Source: Venturia oleaginea
Taxonomy: Eukaryota; Ascomycota; Dothideomycetes; Venturiales; Venturiaceae
DNA length: 64,000 nucleotides
Assembly (NCBI GenBank): GCA_013176395.1
Contig: JABMLP010000022.1
Span: 930,001 to 994,000 of the forward strand
Direction of reading: 5' to 3'
The notes under the pieces are model-generated. The model was not told the origin of the DNA, did no database searches, and worked only from the letters and a program-made list of their open reading frames with translations. The position numbers and the translations under genes were made by a program. This document shows positions 23,501 to 34,323 of this stretch, in pieces. Each line of letters starts with the position of its first letter. Position 1 is the stretch's first letter.

Positions 23501-23791
23501 CAGTGGCCCGAAATCCAAGCGAGACTTTTCCCTAACATCACTCTAGCAGTAAAGGGACAGACTCGGTCCACAGGCGGGCAGAAGCTGACGTGGTATGAAA
23601 AAATGCTTATGTATGATCCCATAGTTATCGAAGATTTAACCGCCTTTGTTAATGCGGAGGGCTTGAGGATTATGGTCAAGGAGAAGGAAGAAGACATTAA
23701 AGGTTGGATGGTACAAAAGTGGTGTGAGGACAACAGCGTTTGCTGTCTTTGGAAGGAGGGTTTGAGGGGTGGTGTTAAGACGAAGTATTGA
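20568..23791 (+). CDS. slx4: Structure-specific endonuclease subunit Slx4
   Basis: Two exons, 20568-21737 and 21797-23791 (59-nt intron, GTATGT..TTCAG, phase 0), give 1054 residues. Slx4 is the regulatory scaffold of the Slx1-Slx4 nuclease, which cuts branched DNA at stalled forks and recombination intermediates in the nucleus. The C-terminal Slx4 domain is clear in the last 80 residues (LTWYEKMLMYDPIVIEDL, TAFVNAEGL, VQKWCEDNSVCCLWKE); it binds Slx1. TSIFFAPR resembles the conserved short motif of fungal Slx4 proteins. Most of the rest is basic, Lys/Arg/Ser-rich and disordered, with repeated KAKRKSRAK and KAKAKAK clusters that could bind DNA or act as nuclear localisation signals. The frame is open upstream but the first ATG is at 20568 (aaaATGgcg). 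It follows the ARMT1-like gene in tandem, only 283 bases away. Confidence 0.9.
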
Positions 23792-24120
23792 TTATGATTT
23801 CTTGTGAAGATGGTTTCTACTTCTCACTATTCTATTGCTTTTGTGTATGCGATACTCAACTGCGATCTCTTTTTGATTTGCAACCACCAGACTATAAGGT
23901 TCGGATACAGTAGTTGATTTTGAACGGCTTGGAATTGGTCAGCGTGGTCCAATGCGGCTAGAGGAAGTAAACGCTGACTTTCGCTTCCAGCCACACCATC
24001 ATCATTTTCCCCTTCAAGGTTAGATCTCACCGACACCTTTCGGACTCAAGCGAACTGCTTCGGATGGAGCTAGGACAGATGTATATAAGAGAACTGCGAT
24101 TCAATCTTAACCCATCAACC
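23792..24120. other. Intergenic region upstream of the SDR gene
   Basis: No gene. A strong TATA-like element (gtatataagaga) lies at about 24079-24090, some 35-40 bases before the ATG at 24121. This implies a start of transcription close to that codon. Confidence 0.45.
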
Positions 24121-25381
24121 ATGCGAAACAACAGCTTTGCATTCAATATCCCAACAATTGTGTCGCCCTCCAAGACTTCCAAGACCACAAGCTTTTCAAT
24201 TTTCACAGCGAAATCTCTTGGACGGCAACGATTTATTGTTCCTCACCTTCGTCATCATCGATTCCAAACCTTTTCATACCAAATGTCTCGCTACCACGAT
24301 GTCCACGTCAATCCTCAGGGTCCACGCGATGCTCGTCCTACCGCCCTCCAGATTGTAAAAGATGAGGGCTTAATCGGTAAATTGAGTGGTAAAGTTATAC
24401 TCGTTACAGGTGCTTCATCAGGTATTGGTGTTGAAACAGTTGCAGCTCTGCATGCCACAGGTGCCACTATCTTCGCAACATCGCGTGATCTCGTTAAAGG
24501 TCAAAAGGTGGTTGATGAGATCCTGTCACGAAAATTGAGTGGTGGAAAGATTCATTTAGTGAAGATGGAATTGGGTAGTCTTGCGAGCGTTCGACAGGGA
24601 GCGAAAGAAATACTGAGTAAGACGGACAAGATGAATGTTATGGTTTGTAACGCTGGTTTAAGTCTCGCTCTACGTTTCCCATTCCTTTCCGCAATACATG
24701 ATTCCTACATTTAATATTGTAAAACTAAATAGAATACATAAACAGATCATGGCAACACCCTACACAAAAACAAAAGACGGTTTCGAATCCCAATTCGCCA
24801 CAAATCACCTCTCTCATTTCCTCCTCTTCCACCTTTTAAAACCCACTCTCCTCTCCTCCGCCATCCCCTCCTTCCCTTCCCGCGTCGTCTCCGTCTCCTC
24901 AGTCGGCCACCGCAGCGGCGAAATCCGTCTCCAAGATTTCAATTTCGAAGAACAGGGATCATATACCCCATGGTCCTCCTACGGCCAAACAAAAACAGCA
25001 AACATCTACTTCGCCAATGAGATCGAACGGCGCTATGGTGCTCACAACCTGCATGCCACGAGTCTGCATCCAGGCGGTATTGCGACGGGGTTACAGGATC
25101 ATCTGGTGGATTTGAAGAAGGCGTTTGAGATTGAGAGTGTGAGGAGGACTATGAAGAATACGGAGCAGGGAGCGAGTACTAGTGTTTATGCTGCTGTTGG
25201 TGGGGAGTGGAGGGATAAAGGGGAGAAGTATCTGAGTGATTGTGAGGTTATGGGTCCGGTTGTTGTTATGGATATGATGAAGGGGAATAATGGGTTTGCT
25301 GGGTGGGCTTTTGATGAGGGGAAGGCTGGACGGCTGTGGGCGGAGAGTTTGAAGATGGTTGGAGTTGAGGGGGAGGATTGA
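24121..25381 (+). CDS. Short-chain dehydrogenase/reductase (junction out of frame)
   Basis: A classical SDR Rossmann enzyme using NAD(P)H; substrate unknown. Exon 1 carries the cofactor motif VILVTGASSGIG and ends at MNVMVCNAG. Exon 2 begins IMATP and holds FATNHLSHFLL, the catalytic serine region VVSVSSVGHRSG and the catalytic SYGQTKTAN (YxxxK). The expected protein junction is NAG|IMATP. The only good donor (G|GTTTAAG at 24656) and acceptor (AAACAG ending at 24745) leave the two frames one base apart. Either an unusual splice site is used or there is a one-base indel. Two starts are possible: 24121, giving a 54-residue basic, Ser/Phe-rich extension that could target mitochondria, and 24283 (MSRYHDVHVNPQGPRDARP), giving a cytosolic form. 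Exon 2 is C-rich at first, then G-rich from about 25050. Confidence 0.72.
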
Positions 25382-26280
25382 TTTCGCTCTATGGTTGTAT
25401 TTGGTTTTGCTGTAGCGGTTGGGAAAATGAGACGAGTGGGGTAAAGCATGACGACTGAGTCTGGTTGTTAAAAAAAAAGCCGAGATTAAAGCAAGAACGT
25501 CGCCTATTTCGAGCAAATAGAGCAGGAGAGCCATGTCACACAAAAGAATTATTCAGTTCAGAACGAGACAGGCTATTCATGGCCGCGCTTTCGACATCAC
25601 GAATCAAATCCAAGCTACAGCACCAGCCGTGAGCTTCAGATACACCAGTCATCGCCTCAAGCAAGAGAAAGAATGCTCAAACATCCTCAAGCAATATATT
25701 ATACCGCCCTATTAATCAAACGATTTCCAGTCTTGTTTAACATCGGTCAGAAGCACGATTAGTCCGGAACTGTGTCTAAAAGGAATCGGGACCACGTCAT
25801 TGTCTTATTTTGCCAACACGCGGGGGTGCATGCATTTAACAATATTGCATTGGCCTTATCGTGGGATAGTATTCTCAGCTGTAGCTGGGGTATGCGTTTT
25901 GCCTTCAAGATCTGCGAACCAGGCAAGATTACTATACTACAAAGAGAACAAAGACCCCGAATTTGGAACCATGCGGCCAGCTCAATTCATGGCCCTTCTT
26001 ACGATAGCTGACAGCCATTCATCATGTCTGGTCTTGGGATCAGCATCGATCAATCCCTGAAAGTGTTCTTATTAGATTGCCAGACAAGGAACACATCGAT
26101 GTCGTCGTATTGAGGACTTCTGTTTCGAGATAGCTCTTCAACTTTTAGCGACTGGAAGGGACAGAAATCGTCGGCCCCCATCGTTTTTTCGCATAGCGTG
26201 CTGGAACAAGAGGGGAAGGAGGTACTGTCTCATTAATATCATAAACTTCAGGTCGTCGTAAATCACGAGCAAACTCCCTT
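25382..26280. other. Intergenic region, no gene seen
   Basis: About 900 bases between the converging SDR and aldolase-like genes. Overlapping small frames at 25533-26060 have no recognisable domain. Poly-A-like runs (ttaaaaaaaaagcc near 25470) fit a 3' UTR. Confidence 0.35.
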
Positions 26281-27408
26281 CTAGTTCTCGTTTTCCTTTG
26301 CCATCCTCACATCATTCCGATACAAGGGGCTGATTTCGACCTCCCTACACCAAAGCTGCCAAGGCCTCATGACAGTCTCTTTATTAAACGCCCAAGCATC
26401 AGCAGTCTCCCTATCACTTAAATATTTGATTTCACCCTCGCCTTTAACTTTGGCACTTTTGATCTTGCCGCCAGCCTCAACGTTAACTTTGCCTTCCAGC
26501 ACGCTGCCGAAGTACGCGTTCTGCATAAGCATAGCCTGAGATTGAACTTTTGCTGCTTCGACTGTGTAGATTGCTTGGAACGTGACAGCTTCGAGACTTT
26601 CAGCGAGGGTCGTGAAGCCGTGGCCACGCATGAGGACAACATTGTGTTCTGGGGTTGTGGAGGGGTCAGCATCTGTGCCACCAATGGTGGTGGGGAGTGC
26701 TGAGCGCATTTTCTGGTAGAGGAAGCCGGTAGAGGTTGCAGGCTTGAAGGCGGCTGCGAGATGATGGCCCAGGCCCGTAGTTGTAACGAGAAGATCATGA
26801 CGCTCTTTAGACGAATACGCGGAGGATATATCCCATACTGGGACTTCGGTGCCTGCACATATATTAGCATCTTTCGCTCAGTTATAAACGTGTGCTGCAT
26901 ACCTAGGAAGCCAGCCATATGGATTGGTGCTTTCAGAGGTACACCACTGATGGTGAAAGGCAACACCTCCGTAGCATGAGCATGCACAACAGCATTCACA
27001 TCAGAAAACTTCTTGTAGATCTCGCTGTGTATACATCGCTCCGCGAACCCTTTCGGCGCATCTTTCTCCATGGGCTCAGAATTCTCAATCTTATACTCGA
27101 CTATGTCTTCTGCCGATTGCATGAGTGCTGGCGGAAGGTTCCTGGACATATAGAAGGCATCGTGGTTATCGGGGTTGCGAACTGAGATATGTCCGTACGC
27201 GTCGAAGACACCATGTCTGTGGAGGATGTGGGAACAAGTAATGAGACCCCAATACTTGAGAAGTAAGTCAGTCCACGATTTATACGGTCAACGGGATTTG
27301 GACGCATACAAGGTCCTCAATATACTACGCGTCAAGTCAGTGAAGGCAGTGTAACCAAGGTGTCGTACTCACAGTCTTCTCACGGTTTCCAAAGTATCCT
27401 TGAGACAT
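26281..27408 (-). CDS. Class II aldolase/adducin-domain protein
   Basis: Four exons on the minus strand: 27373-27408, 27310-27324, 26903-27254 and 26281-26852, giving 324 residues. Exon 2 is only 15 nt (YIEDL). Splice phases are 0, 0 and 1, with donors GTGAGT, GTATGC and GTATGC. The class II aldolase fold is indicated by the start of the zinc-site region (ILHRHGVFDAYGHISVRNPD), the histidine pair VNAVVHAHATEVLPF and the distal histidine in VLMRGHGFTTLAESLEAV. These enzymes use Zn2+ bound by three histidines for aldol cleavage or related reactions on small sugars; fungal homologues are often uncharacterised or lie in accessory metabolic loci. No signal peptide; cytosolic by inference. The C-terminal KVNVEAGGKIKSAKVKGEGE segment is lysine-rich and unusual for the family. 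Exact substrate unknown. Confidence 0.8.
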
Positions 27409-28015
27409 GATTTCGATGGAGGGAAAGATGGGCAAAGGGAATACGAAGAAGAAAGGCCATCTTGTGCCACTTGCACTTGCACCTCGATATCAAGATTTAG
27501 TGTTCGTGCTGGATATGTAGCAGTGACGTACGCTCAAGACGAGGGATGCGACTTCCCTGCATATTGTGGACCGAGATCTGGATATCTGATACCGGTTCAG
27601 ATCAAATCGTGGCAACATACTGCTCCTACAAGGTTACGGGAGATATTCATAGAGTCCCACGGTTGGGTCGTCAATGCAGGGAGCGAGCAAAATGATGGAG
27701 TAGTAGACAAATATCTAACACGATCTATTGCTTGATCATCAAATGAGAAACGAAATCTATCTACTACAGTGTAGTGCGAGGGTATCGAGCACACGCAAGA
27801 CACACTCTCTCCACCAACATAGCAAAGGAAAGTCATAAACCCAGCCCGGCTAATATTACCATCATAACGAAACCAACCATTCATGTTGAAACCACATAGC
27901 GCGCCAAACTAACAGGAAGAAAAAGTACTCTTGTCGCTTTTAAAGCCCATCGCTGTCACCATGATCATTTCAAATCAGAAACAAAACCAAACCAAAGGAA
28001 GAGACAAATCATCCC
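27409..28015. other. Intergenic region, no gene seen
   Basis: Lies between two minus-strand genes: the promoter of the aldolase-like gene and the 3' end of the CorA gene. Frames at 27400-27735 (plus) and 27597-27884 (minus) have no domain or splice support. Confidence 0.35.
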
Positions 28016-29950
28016 CTAAAATAGCCTCAGCCTTTTAGCTATGAGGTAGCTAATAACGACGAAGGCGATCAAGAATCCAACAATGCCTCCAAACCAGCCG
28101 TAGTTGTGCTCCATTGTCGGGTTCCCGGGGACTGGAACGTTCATGCCGAACAAACCAGTTACCACATTGAGTGGCACGATGATCGACGCAATCAGTGTGA
28201 CTTTGCCGAGAATCTTGTTGACTCTGTTGCCCGATGCAATGTGATCGACGTTGATTTGTGCCAAGAAATTGTTGTGCAGGCGACTTAGTAGCTGCTCCGA
28301 GTGAGACAGGTTGTCGCGATATGTGACAACGTGATCCTGTATATCGCTGAGATACATTCCGACATCTCCTCGAGGAGCAGCAGAGTACTGCTCGTTGCAG
28401 CGTTTTGCGAATCCTTTGATGACATCTGGCTTGCTTCCGAGAAGACGAAGAATTGACATACACTTCTTGCGGCAATCGGCAATAGCGCGCAAGATTGGTC
28501 TGGCATCCTCCTCCCTAGCAGAGAAAACTTGATCTTCGATGCTGTCAACCTCTTCTTCGATGGCCCGAATGGGAGGCAAGAAGCCATCAACAATATCGTC
28601 GATGAGGGCATAGCAGATCCAGTCGGCACTAAGGTCCATATAGTCTCGAAGACGGCTGATACGTTTGAGGACGTTCTTGGTGTGCGGGTTGGTTTGGAAA
28701 GTAAAGGTGAGGAGACCGTGCTTGAAAACAACGGCATACACAGACATTGGCTCCAAATACTCCTCGCTGTTCTTGTCGTCATCGTAGGAGCGAAACGACA
28801 CGAAATAGTACTGCGAGAAAAGCTCGACCTTCTCGCGCGATTCCCCAGTAACAATATCCTCGCGGGTTAGGGGATGGACTCCGAAAGCTTTGCATAGAGC
28901 AGAAACCTCATCTTCAGTTGCGTTGAGAGAGTCGAGCCACCAACAACCGCCGTCTGGGCCAAGTTCGAAAAGATGCTGAAACGTCTCGCCTTCCTCGAGA
29001 AGACCTCCGATAGATGTGGCGTGAATCGTATCGTCAAGCTCCGAGGAGAAGAATGTATACCAACGCTTCACACTGGCAACCTCAACCTTGCTCGCTCTCT
29101 TGGAGGCAACGCTTTCGGCGCGGCTAGTGTGTTGATGCTTCTCCAAATCCTCCAAGCTCGATCCTTCTTGCAAAATACCGGGTTGACTTCCACGAGCAGG
29201 GGCCTCATGTCTCGCGCGGCGGGCCATCGAAACATCATCTCGGGCTATGATCTGATCCTTAATCTGCTCTTCCTCCTGCTCTTGAACAAATTCTTCCAGC
29301 TCTTCGAAATCAATGCTATGCTCAGAGTTCCTTCTCTCTCGGTCCTGTTGAGGATAGCAAACATCTTCTTCAGCCTCTTCACCAGGTCTCATGCCTTCTT
29401 GATCACGGCCAAAGGTGGGTCTGCGCGAATGCGTTTGACCTGAGATGGTTCGATGGAGGGTGTCATTAGATGAACGGCGGCTGGTCACAGTGCCTGCGCG
29501 GCCCCTTGGGCGGGTGCTGGCGAATGCATGCACGGAGTTCGGTGGAGACGTGGAAGAACTGCTCCGGGAGGACGAGGAATCTCGAGAGGCATTGGCTTTC
29601 GGTCGTCGATTGGTGGTGCCCCTTCGCGCGACGGGGCTATTTGCAAGCTCGCGTCGGGTATTGGCGTTTAGACCGTCGATAGGCGACATGCTCTCCTCGT
29701 CAACGATGGCGTGCTCATTGATAGCTGGATCTCCCAGCGCAAAATCTTGTCCATAAACACTTCCGAGGGTGCCCCGGCGGGCTCGTGGTGAACGAGGAGA
29801 CATTTCTGCACGAGGCATAGAGCTTGGCTGACCACGATGGTCATCAAGATCAATGACCGGCTCCTCATTGTCGCCAACGGAAATCGAAGGGACTGGTTGT
29901 GCATCCTCCATGGTCTGCGGGTTCGTGGTATGTACAGGTAGAGATTGCAT
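28016..29950 (-). CDS. CorA-type magnesium transporter (Alr/Mnr2-like)
   Basis: Intronless, 644 residues. The first 270 residues are polar, Ser/Arg- and acid-rich. The CorA cytosolic domain follows (WYTFFSSELDDTIHATSIGGLLEEG, read in segments; WWLDSLNATEDEVSALCKAFGVHPLTREDI; YFVSFRSYDDD; IDDIVDGFLPPIRAIEEEVDSIED). Then come two C-terminal membrane helices separated by the signature GMN (residues 602-604, in GLFGMNVPVPGNP) and the loop MEHNYGW. GMN is the selectivity filter of the pentameric Mg2+ channel. Fungal homologues are the plasma-membrane Alr1/Alr2 and vacuolar Mnr2 transporters. The protein ends with a short basic tail (AKRLRLF). Which membrane it serves cannot be read from the sequence. 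Confidence 0.9.
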   Translation of the reverse strand: MQSLPVHTTNPQTMEDAQPVPSISVGDNEEPVIDLDDHRGQPSSMPRAEMSPRSPRARRGTLGSVYGQDFALGDPAINEHAIVDEESMSPIDGLNANTRRELANSPVARRGTTNRRPKANASRDSSSSRSSSSTSPPNSVHAFASTRPRGRAGTVTSRRSSNDTLHRTISGQTHSRRPTFGRDQEGMRPGEEAEEDVCYPQQDRERRNSEHSIDFEELEEFVQEQEEEQIKDQIIARDDVSMARRARHEAPARGSQPGILQEGSSLEDLEKHQHTSRAESVASKRASKVEVASVKRWYTFFSSELDDTIHATSIGGLLEEGETFQHLFELGPDGGCWWLDSLNATEDEVSALCKAFGVHPLTREDIVTGESREKVELFSQYYFVSFRSYDDDKNSEEYLEPMSVYAVVFKHGLLTFTFQTNPHTKNVLKRISRLRDYMDLSADWICYALIDDIVDGFLPPIRAIEEEVDSIEDQVFSAREEDARPILRAIADCRKKCMSILRLLGSKPDVIKGFAKRCNEQYSAAPRGDVGMYLSDIQDHVVTYRDNLSHSEQLLSRLHNNFLAQINVDHIASGNRVNKILGKVTLIASIIVPLNVVTGLFGMNVPVPGNPTMEHNYGWFGGIVGFLIAFVVISYLIAKRLRLF

Positions 29951-31147
29951 TGTGAGAAGGCTTCTCAGCTAGACTGTACAACTAATTTGGTGTATGGGGG
30001 GCCTTTCCAATCAAGGTAGGCGAGACGCTTGTGAGCGCTCACCGTGCGAGGGCGATCAACTTGAATGTGGTGGTTCGCGTAGGTCTTCCCTACACGTTAA
30101 ACGCGATGAAGGAGGAAAATTCACTCCGCCAGGGTTAAGACGCTTTGACTTGGCTGTATTCGATATCGGTGTGGTAGATACTGGTTTCTCCAAAAACCAG
30201 TTATGGAGGCTGGAAGTCGCCTCCAACGACCCAGACCTTGGGGCCGAGAAGGGGGAGGATGAAGGTGAACTGGTAGCGATTAGACCCCGCCAACTTGGTG
30301 GATTGAATGTAAAAACGACGCGAACGTCTGAAAGCGAGAGCTGCAAATGGTAGATTGCACGGTGATGGTTGAGGAGCTCAAGATGAGGAGTTGGCAACGG
30401 TCTCGGGAGGAGTGTAAGGGCTTCCTGAGTTTGGGTCCGTCGACGTTATGGCTGTGGTCGCTTCCAAAGTTGAAAGTTGGCTGGCCGCGCTTGTGATCTG
30501 GAAAATTGCAGGGTGTGGAGAGGGAAGCACAGTCTTTATGTATTCCAATTGCAGTGGAGTGCAGCAGAATTTTACTGAGCTCTGTCTGCCGGGAGCTGGC
30601 GAAAGCGGCTAGATTGACTCGGCGCCGGATGTTGTTGTGTCAGCGTAACAGGTTGTCCAGGGGAAAGAGACGGAGGTTTTGATATGGAAGGTGGCCTGAA
30701 AGGAAAGGTTGTTGAAGGAAAGCAAAAGTCTGGCGACGAGGATCGGCTCTCAAAAGAGGCTCTCACGGGCAAAAAGCTTGGGATCATCATCTGACCAATG
30801 GGAACGATGCATTTGGTTTCGGCGGGCAGAGTGAGGGCCGGCGATTCAGTGCGCCTTCGATTGCCCAGGAATCGGAGCTAAGCTTCGTTTGCCGTCTGTT
30901 AATTCAAGATCCATACCAATGCCTTTCTGGCGATTCCGAGAGGCGCCGGCCTTCACCAGTATGGATCATCGTTGGCATCCTGAATTGAAATGCTGGCAAG
31001 GCGGAGCATGTAAATGGAAGGTCCGACGTGGACGTGCGGGTGCGGGCTAGTGCAAAGGCCAGAACATCGATTCCATTCCAATATAGGTATCCTTTTACAA
31101 CAATACGGAGTAGAACATTAGACAACAAGACAACCGCTGCACTCACC
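29951..31147. other. Shared upstream region of CorA gene and spc1
   Basis: A divergent promoter region of about 1.2 kb. Open frames at 29994-30397 and 30572-30790 are low-complexity and lack motifs. No gene is supported. Confidence 0.4.
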
Positions 31148-31554
31148 ATGGATGTCATACTCGATCCAATCCGTGACTTCGTCGAAGGCCAAATTGTACG
31201 CGTCTGCCAACTGCCCAGACGACACAAGGAACTAACACATACCTCGCAGGATTTCAAAGGGCAAGCCCTCGCCGAATTCCTCTTCACGTACTTGCTATCT
31301 CTAGTCGGAGTGAGTGCATATCCAACATCATGGAATCCGGAAGAGATTAACGCGTACAGGTTATTGCATTTATTGCCGGCTTTTACACAAGCAACATCTA
31401 CAACTGCCTGTATGTTGGTGGAGCTGGCACCATCGTCGTCTTCCTCATTGTCGTGCCTCACTGGCCTTTTTACAACAAGAACCCTGTGAGATGGCTTCCA
31501 TCGCGGAATTACACCGGGAGCGTCAATGTGCAGGTGGACAGCAAGGATGACTGA
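31148..31554 (+). CDS. spc1: Signal peptidase complex subunit Spc1 (SPCS1)
   Basis: Three exons, 31148-31195, 31250-31309 and 31360-31554, give 100 residues, the usual size for this subunit. Introns are 54 and 50 nt with GTACGC and GTGAGT donors, phase 0. The spliced protein begins MDVILDPIRDFVEGQIDFKG, a near-signature N terminus for the family. Two membrane helices follow (LAEFLFTYLLSLVGVIAFIAGF and IYNCLYVGGAGTIVVFLIVV) with a short lumenal loop, then the conserved PHWPFYNKNPVRWLP. Spc1 is a small non-catalytic subunit of the ER signal peptidase and helps keep transmembrane segments from being cleaved. No single open frame shows this gene because all three exons are short. It lies 2.8 kb from sec61, another ER translocation gene. 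Confidence 0.93.
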
Positions 31555-31996
31555 GCGAAGTATGGGACGTGTAGCATTCACGAGGGCCATCTGAGATACC
31601 ACGAGGACATCTGGCGTTTTGGAAGGCCTGTATTATATATACCTTGGGATTTGCACTGTCAGTGCTAGAGAGATGGTTACGTTCAATCATATTCGCATTG
31701 TCTATGGGATATCAAGGCATACCATTCGTGCAAACTCTCTTTCAACTCGGGATAGAGGTCCCCAGATTCCCGGCAATCCCAAGTGTAGAAGCTGCTAGAA
31801 AAGCATTGATGTCGATCTTGGTCTGGGTATAACGATCTTTTATAGTCCCATAATGCCTTCCCTGCAAAACTCCGCAGGCACCTTCACAAATGCAAAGCTT
31901 CGATTTAGAATCTTCCAGTGTCCGCCAGCGCCCATCTCCCAGTATTTCTAGTCAGCCTGCAGGCCTGTCATGTCTCCAGACATCGAGGTACACATC
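31555..31996. other. Intergenic region between convergent spc1 and rbx1
   Basis: About 440 bases of 3' UTR and spacer. A frame at 31644-31832 with some hydrophobic residues lies here but has no support as a gene. Confidence 0.4.
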
Positions 31997-32461
<465 letters not shown>

Positions 32462-34323
32462 TGTTTGCGATTCGGAGAGGTTATTCGGGGTGTTTTAGAG
32501 TTTTTGGTCGTGGAGCTACGGGCTTAGATAGACGCGATGGAGTTGTTTGTGAGTAAGAGATGGCGAGGCGGAGGTCCTGTACACGGTGTATGGAGAAAAA
32601 AGGACGTCGCACTTGCACAGTGTTCCAGGAAACTTTGTTTGGGTGTGAGTGTCGAAGGAAGAATGACTGAACGCGCCAGGCTATCACTCAGATATCCGAG
32701 CTGTTTGCGGAACTGGCAAGCATTCCGTCCCCGCTAGAGCCTCATCCTCATCTTTAACCTCACATCACGTAGTTGAACTTATTTCATTTCAACACTCTCA
32801 AATCGCTGATTCTTTGGAAACATGATTTTTCAAGATCCCAGAAATCTTATTGATATCGATTGTGGTTTGCAAGATGCTTTCTTAAAGCGATATTTATGAT
32901 CAAGCCCGGAGGCAGAACACAATTGCGGACATGGGTTGATAAACCACTACCTTATGTATTGGTGAGACTGGTTTTCCTAAGACAAATATCGAATCGTTGC
33001 ATTCACATGGATGAGATTGACCATGAGTTTTGCATCGATTCTTCGCCATTTCAACGTGCTACTTCTCGAAATTTTCGCATACATCTTCTAGTATTTTGTT
33101 TCTAACATGGCAACCATGTATAAACCTGACTTTCAGCAGATGCAAGAAGTTCATGTAGTAAATAGCTGCAAAGATGTGGCTGCAATTCTTTGCGGGGCCG
33201 GGTTAGGTTTCTGTTTGTGGAAGACGGGAGTCAATGGGTTTCCCTTGACGCTCCAGTGGTACAATACCAAGAAGCCGGTCTAGTGGTAGATTCTGCTTTG
33301 GTGAATTCATGGCCATCTGTTCAGTCGACATTAGCAGCTTCGAGAAACATCAGACCTGAATATGCAGTGTATACTGGCTCCCGATCGATATGGGCCATCG
33401 ATGAGATCGCAGGTAATCTTCATCCAACTCAACTCCGTAGCTCCGGCATTATTCCAAGCAGAGCACACTTGAGAACGGCCGGTGCGAGGTGTCTACAATT
33501 CATCCCTATTATCTCACAAGTAAAAACAGGTGAACCTTCCGATTCAAAATCGATAGCATTGAGTTCCCAAAGATTTGAGTTCGAAAACTCCCAAGCAACC
33601 TATCCATATGGATCGCTGTGCCTACGTTTCATGGATGATAGACGTTGAGGGTTTACGTAGTGCCAGAGCATAAGGCTGACAGTGTCGAATTCTCACATCT
33701 TCAAGCTGGTCGAACACGTATGAACAGTAGTTGCAGCTCTCCAAGTGAGAAATATTGAGAGGCAGAACAGGAAAGTTCGACGAGCCGTTCTACGCAACTG
33801 GTGACCCAGCATTCGAGAGATTAGTATTAACGAGTCAACCATAATAATGAGGTCGTAGTGTCCTTCCAGAACATCAGCAACTGTAAGGTTGCACCAAGAT
33901 TCAGACTGGTTGGAGAAGGCCTGGATTCTGTGGCAATTTCCCGTGATGTTTAACGTCGCGCGTTATGTGACAGGAGACCGAATGGGCTGGCAAAGAGCTC
34001 TGTTATGAATGCCTCTCCTGCTGGATTTATCTATGGGCGGAGACTGACACGACTGAGCACAAAGTTAAAATCATAAGATCATAAGTGATGGGTGATAGGA
34101 AGGAAAGAATCGAGATTTGACCTCGAGGTTGGACCAGATCTCCCTAACCCGAAGTATTCCTTGGCACAACCGTGGCCTCATCCGAAATAACACCTCAAAG
34201 CGAGACGAGACGGTTCTCCTTATAACCTTCAACATCACCAGGCGCGATACCTCTGTCGCAAATTTCCAGCGACATTCACCTTCTCTTCTTCTTTTCCATT
34301 AGGTTTCATAACTCATCGCAATC
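32462..34323. other. Intergenic region upstream of rbx1 and sec61
   Basis: About 1.86 kb. A frame of 152 codons at 33190-33648 (plus) has no motif and no similarity I recognise; the surrounding DNA is AT-rich. I do not call a gene. The last 60 bases before 34324 are CT-rich, as expected for a 5' leader. Confidence 0.4.

Noticed and set aside
30904..31602. 232-codon minus-strand frame over spc1
   Set aside because: Antisense to the clearly supported spc1 exons, and begins and ends without gene signals.
31644..31832. Short hydrophobic frame between spc1 and rbx1
   Set aside because: Lies in the shared 3' region of two well-supported genes and has no recognisable motif.
33190..33648. 152-codon plus-strand frame in the rbx1-sec61 gap
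   Set aside because: No signature, no splice signals and ordinary intergenic composition; an open frame of this length can occur by chance.
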